A stretch of 64,000 nt of DNA. Source: Halorussus ruber (lineage in GTDB: Archaea; Halobacteriota; Halobacteria; Halobacteriales; Haladaptataceae). Positions within the stretch are counted from its first letter, which is position 1, and each line of letters begins with the position of its first letter. The position numbers were made by a program, and so were the translations under genes. Of this stretch, positions 19,016 to 26,890 are shown one piece after another. The notes beneath the pieces are model-generated. The model did not search any database, was not told the DNA's origin, and worked only from the letters and a program-made list of their open reading frames with translations. The stretch is from positions 124,001 to 188,000 of the forward strand of contig NZ_SBIT01000001.1 of the NCBI RefSeq assembly GCF_004765785.1, given 5' to 3'.

Positions 19016-19747
19016 GTGATAGAACTGGGCGTGAACGCGGCGATTCTGTTCGGCTTCGTCGGGGCAATCGTCGTCGGAATCGGAGCCTACCAGTTCGGCC
19101 ACTACGAGCGCGTCCGGCGTCGTTCGGTGGCGCTAAGTCAGGCCTCGTGGTTCGCCCCGGTCGTGGCAGTTCCGCCGATAGCGGCGAGTCTCGGTGTCGC
19201 TGACTTCTTCCTCTCGGAAATCTCGGTCGCCGGACTCGGCGCGCTGTTTCCGGCAATCTGGCCAGTCGCGGGTGTCGGTCTCTTCACCTACGCGCAGGTC
19301 GAAACCTACGCGGCCGCCGAGGCCATCCGTCACCACCCGGACGTGACGGCGTTCGACGACGACAGCGACGAGGACGAAGGCGAGGACGGCAATGAAGACG
19401 GCGACAGCGATAGCGACGAGGATAGCGACAACGACCTCGTCTACCGGAAGAGCGACTACTATCGGTCGTGGTGGACCTTGGTAGAGCGCCACCATCCTCA
19501 CGCCCTTACGGCCTCGCTGGCCGCGTTTCCGTTCCTCTCGATGGCCGCGCTCGTGCTGATGCTCCGTCCGAACGTCGGAGTTCGGCTCGCGGGGGTGGCG
19601 TCGTTCTCGCTCGCGCTCTACGACCTCGTGCTGTTGGGCGTCGTCGCCGGGGGGACGTACCGGATGACCGACGACGAGGAGGCGGCGCAGGTGGACAGAC
19701 TCGTCGCGCGTCGAGACGCCGAGTGCCAGCAGGCCGACCGCCGGTAA
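19016..19747 (+). CDS. Conserved membrane protein with acidic cytoplasmic loop
   Basis: A 243-residue protein with five or so hydrophobic segments (NAAILFGFVGAIVVGIGAY, FAPVVAVPPIAASLGVADFF, LFPAIWPVAGVGLFTYAQV, and two near the C-terminus: FPFLSMAALVLML and FSLALYDLVLLGVVAGGTY). Between residues 115 and 145 is a run of Asp/Glu with Gly and Ser, a low-complexity acidic loop. GTG at 19016 was preferred over TTG at 18989 because a T-run at 18985-18990 lies about 27-31 bases before it, suiting leaderless transcription; both are possible. Function unknown. Confidence 0.72.
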   Translation: MIELGVNAAILFGFVGAIVVGIGAYQFGHYERVRRRSVALSQASWFAPVVAVPPIAASLGVADFFLSEISVAGLGALFPAIWPVAGVGLFTYAQVETYAAAEAIRHHPDVTAFDDDSDEDEGEDGNEDGDSDSDEDSDNDLVYRKSDYYRSWWTLVERHHPHALTASLAAFPFLSMAALVLMLRPNVGVRLAGVASFSLALYDLVLLGVVAGGTYRMTDDEEAAQVDRLVARRDAECQQADRR

Positions 19748-19767
19748 CGACGTGGGGCAATCGGTAC

Positions 19768-19777
19768 GTCTTAAGTC
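19768..19777 (+). promoter_or_regulatory. TATA-like box of pdxS
   Basis: GTCTTAAGTC lies about 27 bases before the ATG at 19799, with no Shine-Dalgarno between. This is the spacing of a leaderless haloarchaeal promoter. Confidence 0.5.
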
Positions 19778-19798
19778 CCCGAATCCTAACGTGGCGGT

Positions 19799-20707
19799 AT
19801 GGCCGACGAAACTGATATCGAGGAACTCAAGCGAGGGAGCGAACTCGTCAAGCGCGGGTTCGCCCGGATGCAGAAGGGCGGCGTTATCATGGACGTAGTC
19901 AACCGCGAGCAGGCCCGCATCGCCGAGGACGCGGGCGCTGTCGCGGTGATGGCGCTCGAAGCGGTCCCGGCCGACATCCGCAAGCGCGGCGGCGTGGCCC
20001 GGATGGCCGACCCCGCCGACGTCGAGGAGATCATCGACGAGGTCTCTATCCCGGTAATGGGCAAGTCCCGCATCGGCCACACCAAGGAGGCCCAGATTCT
20101 CGAAGCCATCGGCGTGGACATGATAGACGAGTCGGAGGTCCTCACGCCCGCCGACGACAAGTACCACATCGACAAGCGCGAGTTCACCTCGCCGTTCGTC
20201 TGCGGTGCCCGGAACCTCGGCGAGGCCCTGCGCCGCATCGAGGAGGGCGCGGCGATGATTCGCACGAAGGGCGAGGCTGGCACGGGCGACGTGAATCAGG
20301 CCGTCCACCACCAGCGCAACATCAAGAGCGCGATTCGCAAAATCGAGGGTATGACCAAAGAGGAGCGCGAGGCATTCGCCCGCGACATCGAGGCCCCCGC
20401 CGACCTCGTCCACGAGACCGCCGAGGAGGGCCGCCTCCCGGTCGTCAACTTCGCGGCGGGCGGCATCGCCACGCCCGCAGACGCCGCGCTGATGATGCAC
20501 CACGGTTGCGACGGCATCTTCGTCGGGTCGGGCATCTTCGGCGCAGAGGACCCCGAGGCGATGGCCGACGCCATCGTGGAGGCGACGAACAACTGGGACG
20601 ACCCCGAGCGACTCGCCGAAATCAGCAAGGACATCGGGTCGGGCATGAAGGGCGAGGCCAACGCCGACCTGCCCGAGGAAGAGCAGTTGCAGGGTCGCGG
20701 GAACTGA
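19799..20707 (+). CDS. pdxS: Pyridoxal 5'-phosphate synthase, lyase subunit PdxS
   Basis: Makes PLP from ribose 5-phosphate, glyceraldehyde 3-phosphate and ammonia supplied by PdxT. The 302 residues show the full family pattern: [38 protein letters not shown], the Schiff-base lysine in [39 protein letters not shown] and [10 protein letters not shown]. No pdxT is adjacent in this window, so the glutaminase must be encoded elsewhere. An AT-rich orphan gene converges on it 43 bases downstream. Confidence 0.97.
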   Translation: MADETDIEELKRGSELVKRGFARMQKGGVIMDVVNREQARIAEDAGAVAVMALEAVPADIRKRGGVARMADPADVEEIIDEVSIPVMGKSRIGHTKEAQILEAIGVDMIDESEVLTPADDKYHIDKREFTSPFVCGARNLGEALRRIEEGAAMIRTKGEAGTGDVNQAVHHQRNIKSAIRKIEGMTKEEREAFARDIEAPADLVHETAEEGRLPVVNFAAGGIATPADAALMMHHGCDGIFVGSGIFGAEDPEAMADAIVEATNNWDDPERLAEISKDIGSGMKGEANADLPEEEQLQGRGN

Positions 20708-20749
20708 GGAAGATAGACAAATTTGTTCTAAATATAGAAATTAATTATA

Positions 20750-21472
20750 CTAAATAAGGTTGAGTAAAAATTGGATTTTTCTAGCTATTCCATCAAGAAT
20801 ATTATTGTCACTCTCATCGGGATTATTTCCTGAGTATCGGCGTGTATTCGTCTTTCGTCGCTTCATCATCTGTTTCAGGGAGGCAATGTGACGTTTGATT
20901 ACTGGATCTTTTACCGTTACTGTAGTGCTATTTTTAAGAGCCTCAAGTACGAGTTGCTCCGCATCTTCGTCAAGCTCCTCGCAATTTAAAAGATTAGAAA
21001 TTGACTCTAAACCATCCTCGCCAAAGGCAGAGAGGGTTTTTAGAAACTCTCGCTGATGTTCGAGTATTTCCTCTTTTTTAACTCCCTCTGCCAGTGTTGC
21101 GCGTGTTTGGATTTTTTCTGGAGAGCTAGCAGAAGTTGCATTAACTGGGCTAGTCAGTTTCTGTCGGAACTCCTGTTTCCTTCGTCGTTGGACGGGTTCT
21201 CGTATCTCCTTCAGCGCTTTTTGCCGGATTTCCCATTCGAGAGTAATTTCTGATGCAATCTCAGCTAATACGAGATAGGCTTGTGGACCAAAGCGTGAAA
21301 TTGTTTCAACTGCCTCTAATTTGTCTTTTCGGCGATTTGATTTGATGACGAATTGCTTGAGGTCTCCCAATGTAGCACCATATTGTGAGTTGAAAACGTT
21401 GTTTTTGGTCTCCTCACATACATCTACTTCTTCAGGGTCAACAGCGACGTATCGAGTAATCTTTGGTCTCAT
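20750..21472 (-). CDS. AT-rich orphan protein of unknown function
   Basis: About 240 residues with a basic, helix-rich composition (KQFVIKSNRRKDKLEAVETISRF, EIRQKALKEIREPVQRRRKQEF). The pattern of repeated helices (EAVETISRFGPQAYLVLAEIAS, LKTLSAFGEDGLESISNLL) suggests HEAT/ARM-like repeats, which is inference. Its base composition is clearly more AT-rich and less acidic than its neighbours, a sign of recent transfer. ATG at 21472 (MRPKITRYVAVDPEEVD) is favoured over GTG at 21496 because a TTTAATG box lies about 38 bases upstream. It lies between pdxS and thrB on the thrB strand. Confidence 0.7.
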   Translation of the reverse strand: MRPKITRYVAVDPEEVDVCEETKNNVFNSQYGATLGDLKQFVIKSNRRKDKLEAVETISRFGPQAYLVLAEIASEITLEWEIRQKALKEIREPVQRRRKQEFRQKLTSPVNATSASSPEKIQTRATLAEGVKKEEILEHQREFLKTLSAFGEDGLESISNLLNCEELDEDAEQLVLEALKNSTTVTVKDPVIKRHIASLKQMMKRRKTNTRRYSGNNPDESDNNILDGIARKIQFLLNLI

Positions 21473-21531
21473 TTGTAATATAAATCGGTAAGCCACCGAG
21501 AAACATTAAATTTCTGCCACTGAAGGTTGTT

Positions 21532-22413
21532 CTACCGACTGATTTCCGCCCCGTCCCCGATTTCGGTCTGGTAGGCCTGCGCGTCAACCCCCGCCTCCGC
21601 GAACGCGCCGACTATCGCCGAGGCCACGTCCCGGCGCTGGCCGCGGTGGCGACAGACCGCCAGGACGCCCGGTCCCGCGCCGGAAATCGTCACGCCGGTC
21701 GCCCCCGCCTCGCGGGCGGCCTCCTCGACCGCCTCGTAGCCGTCCACGAGGTCGGCCCGTGCGGGAGTGACCACCGGGTCGGTCAGACCCCGACCGACCA
21801 GTTCGGGGTCGTCCCGGCACATCCCGGCGACCAGCGTCGAGGCGTTGCCGACCGTCTCGACCATCTCGTTCATCTCGACAGAGCGCGGAACGACGCCGCG
21901 GGCGTCGCGGGTCGAGACGACGGTCTCGGGCAGGCAGACCACGACCGGGAGGTCGGCGTCCATCGTGGTGATGCCGTCGTCGGTGACGATGGTGAAGCCG
22001 CCGAGAATCGAGGGGGCCACGTTGTCGGCGTGGGCGTCCCCCGAGACGACGGCTTCGCCCTCGGCGGCGAGCCAGACTAGCTCCTCGTCGGAGAGGCCGC
22101 AGTCGTAGAGTTCGTTCAGGGCGACCGCCGCGCCCGCCGCGCTGGCCGCCGAGGAGCCGAGACCAGACGAGGGACGGACTCCCTTGTCGATTCGGATGTG
22201 AGCGGGGGCGTCGAGTTCGCGGGCGACGACGCCCGCGGTGTTCTCCGCCGGGTCTGTCGGGACGTACTGGGCACCCACGCCGGTCACCTCTATCGTCGTC
22301 TCGGGGGCGCGTTCGACCCGCACCACGTCGGCCGGGCGGGTGAGCGCCGCTCCGAACACGTCGAAGCCGCTACCGAGATTCGCGCTCGTCGCTGGGGCCC
22401 GCACCGTAAGCAT
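21532..22413 (-). CDS. thrB: Homoserine kinase
   Basis: Phosphorylates homoserine in threonine biosynthesis. The 293-residue GHMP kinase begins VRAPATSANLGSGFDVFGAAL, has the ATP-binding motif PSSGLGSSAASAAGAAVAL, and a C-terminal glycine-rich motif VTISGAGPGVLAV. These three match ThrB rather than mevalonate or shikimate kinases. It is divergent from adk. Threonine synthase is not adjacent. Confidence 0.94.
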   Translation of the reverse strand: MLTVRAPATSANLGSGFDVFGAALTRPADVVRVERAPETTIEVTGVGAQYVPTDPAENTAGVVARELDAPAHIRIDKGVRPSSGLGSSAASAAGAAVALNELYDCGLSDEELVWLAAEGEAVVSGDAHADNVAPSILGGFTIVTDDGITTMDADLPVVVCLPETVVSTRDARGVVPRSVEMNEMVETVGNASTLVAGMCRDDPELVGRGLTDPVVTPARADLVDGYEAVEEAAREAGATGVTISGAGPGVLAVCRHRGQRRDVASAIVGAFAEAGVDAQAYQTEIGDGAEISR

Positions 22414-22504
22414 GCCCGTGCATAGTCAGGGGCAAATCAAAAACCTGCCGGGGCGCGTCGCTTTTTGCGTGACGAGTGTTGGCACGGCGCACTTTATCCG
22501 CTTT

Positions 22505-22519
22505 CTTTAAGCCTTTATG
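22505..22519 (+). promoter_or_regulatory. TATA-like box of adk
   Basis: CTTTAAGCCTTTATG ends 23 bases before the ATG at 22542. There is no Shine-Dalgarno in between, so the transcript is probably leaderless or nearly so. Confidence 0.5.
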
Positions 22520-22541
22520 CGAGGGCGGCGGAGTTCGATAC

Positions 22542-23186
22542 ATGAACCCGAACATTCTGATACTCGGTGCGCCGGGCGCGGGCAAAGGAACCCAGAGTGA
22601 GAAAATCGTCGACGAGTTCGGCGTCGAACACGTCACGACCGGTGACGCCCTCCGGGCGAACAAGCAGATGGACATCAGCCATCTGGACCTCGAATACGAC
22701 ACGCCCGGCGAGTACATGGACCAGGGCGAACTCGTCCCCGACGAAGTGGTGAACGAAATCGTGGACAAGGCCCTCTCGGAGGCCGACGGCTACGTGCTGG
22801 ACGGCTACCCCCGTAACCTCGACCAAGCCGAACACCTCTCGAACATCACCGACCTCGACGTGGTTCTGTACCTCGACGTGGACGAGGACGTGCTGGTCAG
22901 TCGGCTGACCGGCCGCCGCGTCTGCGAGGAGTGCGGCGCGACCTACCACGTCGATTTCAACCCGCCGGAAGAGGAGGGCGTCTGTGACGAGTGCGGCGGC
23001 GACCTCTACCAGCGCGAGGACGACTCCGAGGAGACCGCCCGCGAGCGCATCCGGGTCTACGACGAGAACACTCAACCCGTCGTGGAGTTCTACGACGAAA
23101 GCGGCGAACTCGCCCGTATCGACGGCGAGCAGACCCCCGACGAGGTCTGGACGGACGTGAAGGCGACCATCGAAGACCGCGCCTGA
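22542..23186 (+). CDS. adk: Adenylate kinase
   Basis: Interconverts ATP+AMP and 2 ADP. The 214-residue protein has the P-loop GAPGAGKGT (residues 9-17), the AMP-binding TGDALR, the [16 protein letters not shown] strand, and a LID domain with four cysteines in the pattern CEECG and CDECG that should bind zinc. This is the bacterial-type long form. ATG at 22542 puts the P-loop at its normal place. It starts the set adk, DUF106, cmk, cbf5 that is conserved in archaea next to translation genes. Confidence 0.97.
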   Translation: MNPNILILGAPGAGKGTQSEKIVDEFGVEHVTTGDALRANKQMDISHLDLEYDTPGEYMDQGELVPDEVVNEIVDKALSEADGYVLDGYPRNLDQAEHLSNITDLDVVLYLDVDEDVLVSRLTGRRVCEECGATYHVDFNPPEEEGVCDECGGDLYQREDDSEETARERIRVYDENTQPVVEFYDESGELARIDGEQTPDEVWTDVKATIEDRA

Positions 23187-23818
23187 ATCGGTCGGCGTCG
23201 GGTCGTCGCTTCAGTCTCGGCTTCGACTTTTTGTTTCGGCTGTGTTCGGTGGTTCGACGTTTTCGACGGTCTCGCTTCCCCGGTTTCGAGACGGCGACTC
23301 CCCGACTCGGCGCGCGCTGGTGCGCTCTCTCGTGAGCGCACCCTTCCGTGCGAGGTCTTCGTGAGCGTAGCGAACGACGGCTCGGACGCCGCGGGTTGTC
23401 TTCCGGTGGAGTCGGCCGCCGGAGGCGGCCGACGAGGTTGGGGAGGACGAGGCGCAGTCGCGGTACGGTAGACGCCTGTGCTCAAGCCTGAAGCTAGCGC
23501 TCTGCCGTTTCTACGGTGCTGTGCGGTCGCGGTCTTGGATTGCTGCAGTCGTCGCCCGCTTTCGGTGTACCTGCCTAACCAGTAGCCCGTTTCATTACTC
23601 AATTGATGTCTGTGCGTTCGGTGTCCGCACGTTCTGGGCCGGTAGACAATTACAAAACAAATTTAGAAGTGCATATTTAATTTCTTAACATACAATTAGT
23701 TGTCTTCACACGTTCTCCGGAAACACACCCCACAAACCGAACACAAATCTCAAACGAACTGTCCCGAGCGCGCACGAGAGCGAAAGTTGATTAACCGGGG
23801 GATTCCAAATCTGTCACA
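23187..23818. other. Long intergenic region between adk and DUF106
   Basis: A 632-base gap. It holds a family-2 repeat (23310-23498). After it come an AT-rich tract at 23640-23705 (CATATTTAATTTCTTAACAT) and a probable TATA region GTTGATTAACC at about 23785, near 30 bases before the DUF106 ATG. No coding frame is credible. Confidence 0.6.
23310..23498 (+). repeat. Family-2 intergenic repeat, copy 2d
   Basis: Begins with a 9-bp hairpin GGTGCGCTC/GAGCGCACC, followed by GAGGTTGGGGAGGACGAGG, GCAGTCGCGGTACGGTAGACGC, and the end CTCAAGCCTGAAGCTAGC. It lies 123 bases after adk in the same direction. This copy best shows the family's conserved 3' half. Confidence 0.65.
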
Positions 23819-24733
23819 ATGGCACGGACCGCGGACAAGATCGAGTCGCTCATCGCCGACGATTCGGCGATGGCCGACGCCTTAGCGGTCGTCTACGACC
23901 GCACCGACGGCGGCTCCGAGCGAATCGGGTGGGCCGACGTGAACGACGAACTCACGAGCGGCCAGTGGGGCCGACTCATCGAGAAGGACGTGTTGGAGAG
24001 CGTGGACGACGAGTTCCGGCTCGCCGACCCCGACGCCGTCGAGGCGGCGTTGGAGGGCGAATCGACCACGGCCTCGACAACGACGACCGACGTGGACTTG
24101 GACGACGAGGAGATGGACGGCTCCTCGTGGACCACGTGGGACAAGCTCGCCGCGGTCGGCGCGGCGGGACTGTTCCTCGGCTACTCTCAGACGACGGTTC
24201 GGAACATCGTCGGGAGTACGGTCGAACTCTTCGTCGGCCCAATCGACGGCGTGCTGCCGTTCTACATCGTCGTGTTGGTGCTGGCGCTCCTGACGGGGCT
24301 GTTCACGACGCTCCTGCAGGCGAACCTGATGGACATGGAGAAGATGAGCGCCTATCAGGAGCGCATGAAGGAGATTCAGGACAAGCGCAAGGAGGCCCGC
24401 GAGCGCGGCGACGACGAGGCGCTCGAACAGATCCGCGAGGAGCAGATGGACGCGATGGGCGACCAGCTGGGCATGTTCAAAGAGCAGTTCCGCCCGATGG
24501 TCTGGACGATGTTCTTCACCATCCCCGTGTTCCTCTGGATCTACTGGATGGTGCTGGACGGCCACGTTGCGACCGGCGAGTGGGAAATCGTCGCGCCGCT
24601 CATCGGCGAGGCCCGCTGGACCACGAAGGTGCTGGGCCCGATGCAACTCTGGATCGTCTGGTACTTCCTCTGCTCGATGGGCTTCACCCAGCTCATTCGG
24701 AAGTCGCTGAACATCCAGACGACACCGACGTAG
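23819..24733 (+). CDS. DUF106 membrane insertase-like protein (EMC3/TMCO1 type)
   Basis: A 304-residue protein of the archaeal DUF106 family, related to the Oxa1/YidC/Get1/EMC3 insertase superfamily, which helps place membrane proteins. Residues 1-90 form a soluble acidic domain (haloarchaeal extension). The membrane part has three hydrophobic helices: VLPFYIVVLVLALLTGLFTTLL, FRPMVWTMFFTIPVFLWIYWM and LWIVWYFLCSMGFTQLI. Between the first and second is a long charged coiled-coil region (RMKEIQDKRKEARERGDDEAL), the hallmark of the family. It lies between adk and cmk, the usual position. Confidence 0.9.
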   Translation: MARTADKIESLIADDSAMADALAVVYDRTDGGSERIGWADVNDELTSGQWGRLIEKDVLESVDDEFRLADPDAVEAALEGESTTASTTTTDVDLDDEEMDGSSWTTWDKLAAVGAAGLFLGYSQTTVRNIVGSTVELFVGPIDGVLPFYIVVLVLALLTGLFTTLLQANLMDMEKMSAYQERMKEIQDKRKEARERGDDEALEQIREEQMDAMGDQLGMFKEQFRPMVWTMFFTIPVFLWIYWMVLDGHVATGEWEIVAPLIGEARWTTKVLGPMQLWIVWYFLCSMGFTQLIRKSLNIQTTPT

Positions 24734-24782
24734 ACTGCGCAATTTTCCTTTTCTTTTGGGTTTCTGTGGGTCGTCGGATTCC

Positions 24783-24811
24783 TCCCACGGCTGAAGCCGT
24801 GGGCTTCCTCC
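24783..24811. mobile_element. Lone IS200/IS605-type terminal hairpin
   Basis: CCCACGGCTgAAGCCGTGGG followed by CTTCC resembles the palindromic end found on haloarchaeal IS200/IS605/IS1341 (tnpB) elements. No tnpA or tnpB frame is nearby, so this is a remnant end or a stray palindrome. The family link is from memory. Confidence 0.45.
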
Positions 24812-24821
24812 TTGCATCTAT

Positions 24822-24897
24822 GTGAGTGCGGACCGCAGAATTGTCGTGATGAATGCTTCTCGAAACCCCCGCTCGGTCACGCTGTCTCGACGCAATC
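24822..24897 (+). repeat. Partial family-1 unit in tandem with copy D
   Basis: Offset by exactly 76 bases from the sequence starting at 24898: GTGAGTGCGGACCGCAGAATTG here corresponds to the start of the next unit with scattered changes, and CTTCTCGAAACCCCCGCTCGG corresponds to the TTTCCTGAAGCCCCCGCCCGG start of copy D. Only the 5' third of the element is present. Confidence 0.65.
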
Positions 24898-24936
24898 GTG
24901 AGCGCGAACCACGGAGTTGTCGTGGTGGACATTTCC

Positions 24937-25054
24937 TGAAGCCCCCGCCCGGTCGCGGTCGCTGGCCGACATATCTGCTCCTCTCAACACCGCCCGTCGC
25001 AGATAGGGGTCGGCCAGACGACCAAGCCTTCGGCGCGACCGGGCGGCCCCTTCA
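24937..25054 (+). repeat. Family-1 structured repeat, copy D
   Basis: TGAAGCCCCCG to GGCCCCTTCA. CCGCCCGGTCGCG pairs with CGCGACCGGGCGG, CTGGCCGAC pairs with GTCGGCCAG, and ATCTGC pairs with GCAGAT. It is directed towards cmk, 315 bases downstream. Confidence 0.88.
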
Positions 25055-25110
25055 TCCACTCACCGATAGTTTGCGTCACCGGCTGTAACCGGTGGAAAGC
25101 GCCACGGAGC

Positions 25111-25160
25111 GCGGGCCTCACGCCTCCCCAGCCTCCTCGTTCACTCCCGGTGGTCGTTCA
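25111..25160 (-). repeat. Family-2 intergenic repeat fragment, copy 2e
   Basis: On the minus strand it reads GAGTGAACGAGGAGGC then TGGGGAGGCGTGAGG, closely matching the core of copy 2b at about 2070-2100. Its direction is opposite to both flanking genes, an exception to the family's usual placing. Confidence 0.55.
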
Positions 25161-25340
25161 CTCGTCCACCGTCAGAGGCAAGACCTCGCACGACGATGGC
25201 AGCTCACGAGGAGCCGCCAGCGCGCGCCGAGTTTCTGTTTCGGCTGTGGCCCCGGTTCGTATTTGCTCTCCGTGCGCTCCGAGTTCCTCTCGAAGAGAGT
25301 TACGAGTTAACAGGGCGAACCCCCGGCGAAGTTCAAAACC

Positions 25341-25350
25341 CCTTTTATAC
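25341..25350 (+). promoter_or_regulatory. TATA-like box of cmk
   Basis: CCTTTTATAC lies 20-29 bases before the ATG at 25370. It separates cmk transcription from the upstream repeats, so these are unlikely to be part of a cmk leader. Confidence 0.55.
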
Positions 25351-25369
25351 TTCGCCTCGGAGATGGGAT

Positions 25370-25945
25370 ATGCTAATTACAGTCTCCGGACCACCGGGTG
25401 TCGGAAAGAGTACGACGGCCTCCGAACTCGCCTCCGTACTCGACCTCGAACACATCAGCGGTGGCGACATCTTCCGCGAACTCGCCGACGAGCGAGGCTA
25501 CACGACCCTAGAGTTCAACAAACTCGCCGAGGAGGACGACCAAATCGACCGCGATTTGGACCAGCGACTCGAGCAAATCGCGGCCGACCGCGACGACGTG
25601 GTCCTCGAATCGCGCCTCGCCGGGTGGCTGGCGGGCGACCACGCCGACTTCCGGGTGTGGCTCGACGCACCCCTCGAAGTCCGCGCCGCGCGAATCGCCG
25701 ACCGCGAGGACAAGACCGTCCAGAACGCCCGCGAGGAGACCGCGGCCCGCGAGGGGAGCGAGGCCGACCGCTACCGGGAGTACTACGGCATCGACATCAC
25801 CGACCTCACCATCTACGACCTCTCTATCAACACCGCGCGCTGGGACGCCGAGGCGGTCGTGGACCTGCTCACCACCGCGGTCGAGGACTACGACCCCGAC
25901 GCAGACGAGGGCAAGTACCCCGTCGAACTGGACTACGAGTTCTGA
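25370..25945 (+). CDS. cmk: Cytidylate kinase
   Basis: Phosphorylates CMP and dCMP. The 191-residue protein has a P-loop GPPGVGKST (7-15), the archaeal-type [12 protein letters not shown] acceptor-site segment, a LID-type arginine-rich region ([36 protein letters not shown]) and a C-terminal D-rich tail. The start was moved from the long open frame to the ATG at 25370 because the P-loop belongs at the N-terminus and a TATA box lies just before it. cbf5 starts four bases after its stop, so the two form an operon. Confidence 0.95.
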   Translation: MLITVSGPPGVGKSTTASELASVLDLEHISGGDIFRELADERGYTTLEFNKLAEEDDQIDRDLDQRLEQIAADRDDVVLESRLAGWLAGDHADFRVWLDAPLEVRAARIADREDKTVQNAREETAAREGSEADRYREYYGIDITDLTIYDLSINTARWDAEAVVDLLTTAVEDYDPDADEGKYPVELDYEF

Positions 25946-25949
25946 CGCC

Positions 25950-26819
25950 ATGCTCCGTGGACCTCCCGACGAACGGTCGCCCGACGACCTCCTCGAGTTC
26001 GGCGTCGTGAACCTCGACAAGCCGCCCGGTCCCTCGGCCCATCAGGTCGCGGCGTGGGTCCGCGATTTGGCAGACGTGGGCCAAGCCGCCCACGCCGGGA
26101 CGCTCGACCCCAAGGTCACGGGCTGTCTCCCGATGCTGACTGGCGCGGCGACCCGCCTCTCGCAGGTGTTTCTGGAGGGAGCCAAGGAGTACGTCGCGGT
26201 GCTGAAACTCCACGACGAACCCCCGGCCGACGTCGAGGCCATCGTCGCGGAGTTTGAAGGGCCGCTCTACCAGAAACCCCCGAGGAAGAGCGCGGTCGCC
26301 CGCCGACTCCGCGTCCGCGAGGTCTACGACTTGGACGTGCTGGAAGTGAAAAATCGGCAGGCCTTGCTGCGGATTCGCTGCGAGAGCGGGACCTACATCC
26401 GGAAACTCTGCCACGACCTCGGCCTCGCGCTCGGCACCGGAGCGCACATGGGCCACTTGCGGCGGACCGCGACCGACCCCTTCGACGACTCGACGCTGGT
26501 CACGATGGAGGACTTCGCCGATGGATTGGCGAAGTGGCGTGAGGATGGAGAAGACGACTGGCTCCGCGAAGTCGTCCAGCCCGCAGAGCGCGCCCTGACC
26601 CACCTCCCGAAAGTCACCATCGCGCCGAGCGCCGCCGAGGAGGTCGCGCAGGGAGCGCAGGTCTACGCGCCCGGCGTAATCGACGCGGAGGACGCCGACG
26701 AGGGCCAACTGGTCGCCTGCTTCACGCCGGACGAGGCCGCGGTCTGTCTGGGGACGATGGTCGGCGATGCTGACGCGGACTCGGGGACAGTAGTCGAGTT
26801 AGAGCGCGTGCTGGTGTAA
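25950..26819 (+). CDS. cbf5: tRNA/rRNA pseudouridine synthase Cbf5 (TruB family)
   Basis: Catalytic subunit of archaeal H/ACA ribonucleoproteins, also able to make tRNA Psi55. The 289-residue protein has NLDKPPGPSAHQVAAWVRD, the catalytic motif HAGTLDPKVTGCLP (Asp53), the RIRCESGTYIRKLCHDLG strand, HMGHLRRTATDPF, and a C-terminal PUA domain from about residue 215 (APSAAEEVAQGAQVYAPGV, VACFTPDEAAVCLG). It is co-transcribed with cmk. Confidence 0.95.
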   Translation: MLRGPPDERSPDDLLEFGVVNLDKPPGPSAHQVAAWVRDLADVGQAAHAGTLDPKVTGCLPMLTGAATRLSQVFLEGAKEYVAVLKLHDEPPADVEAIVAEFEGPLYQKPPRKSAVARRLRVREVYDLDVLEVKNRQALLRIRCESGTYIRKLCHDLGLALGTGAHMGHLRRTATDPFDDSTLVTMEDFADGLAKWREDGEDDWLREVVQPAERALTHLPKVTIAPSAAEEVAQGAQVYAPGVIDAEDADEGQLVACFTPDEAAVCLGTMVGDADADSGTVVELERVLV

Positions 26820-26890
26820 GACGCACGCCTCCCTGCGCCTCCCCTGCCGCCAAACTCACTTTTTTCACGCCGCCCGGACACCTCGTTTCC

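Larger units (their letters stand above)
24734..25369. other. Repeat-rich gap between DUF106 and cmk
   Basis: This 636-base gap holds an IS200/IS605-type hairpin (24783-24811), a partial then a full family-1 repeat (24822-25054), a CACCGG/CCGGTG hairpin at about 25076-25093 and a reversed family-2 tail (25111-25160). The cmk TATA box is at 25341-25350. No gene is seen. Genes that are normally tightly linked are held apart here by repeat insertions. Confidence 0.65.

Noticed and set aside
23187-23818. Replication origin
   Set aside because: AT-rich tracts and repeats are present, but there is no orc1/cdc6 gene nearby and no recognisable origin recognition box with G-rich ends.
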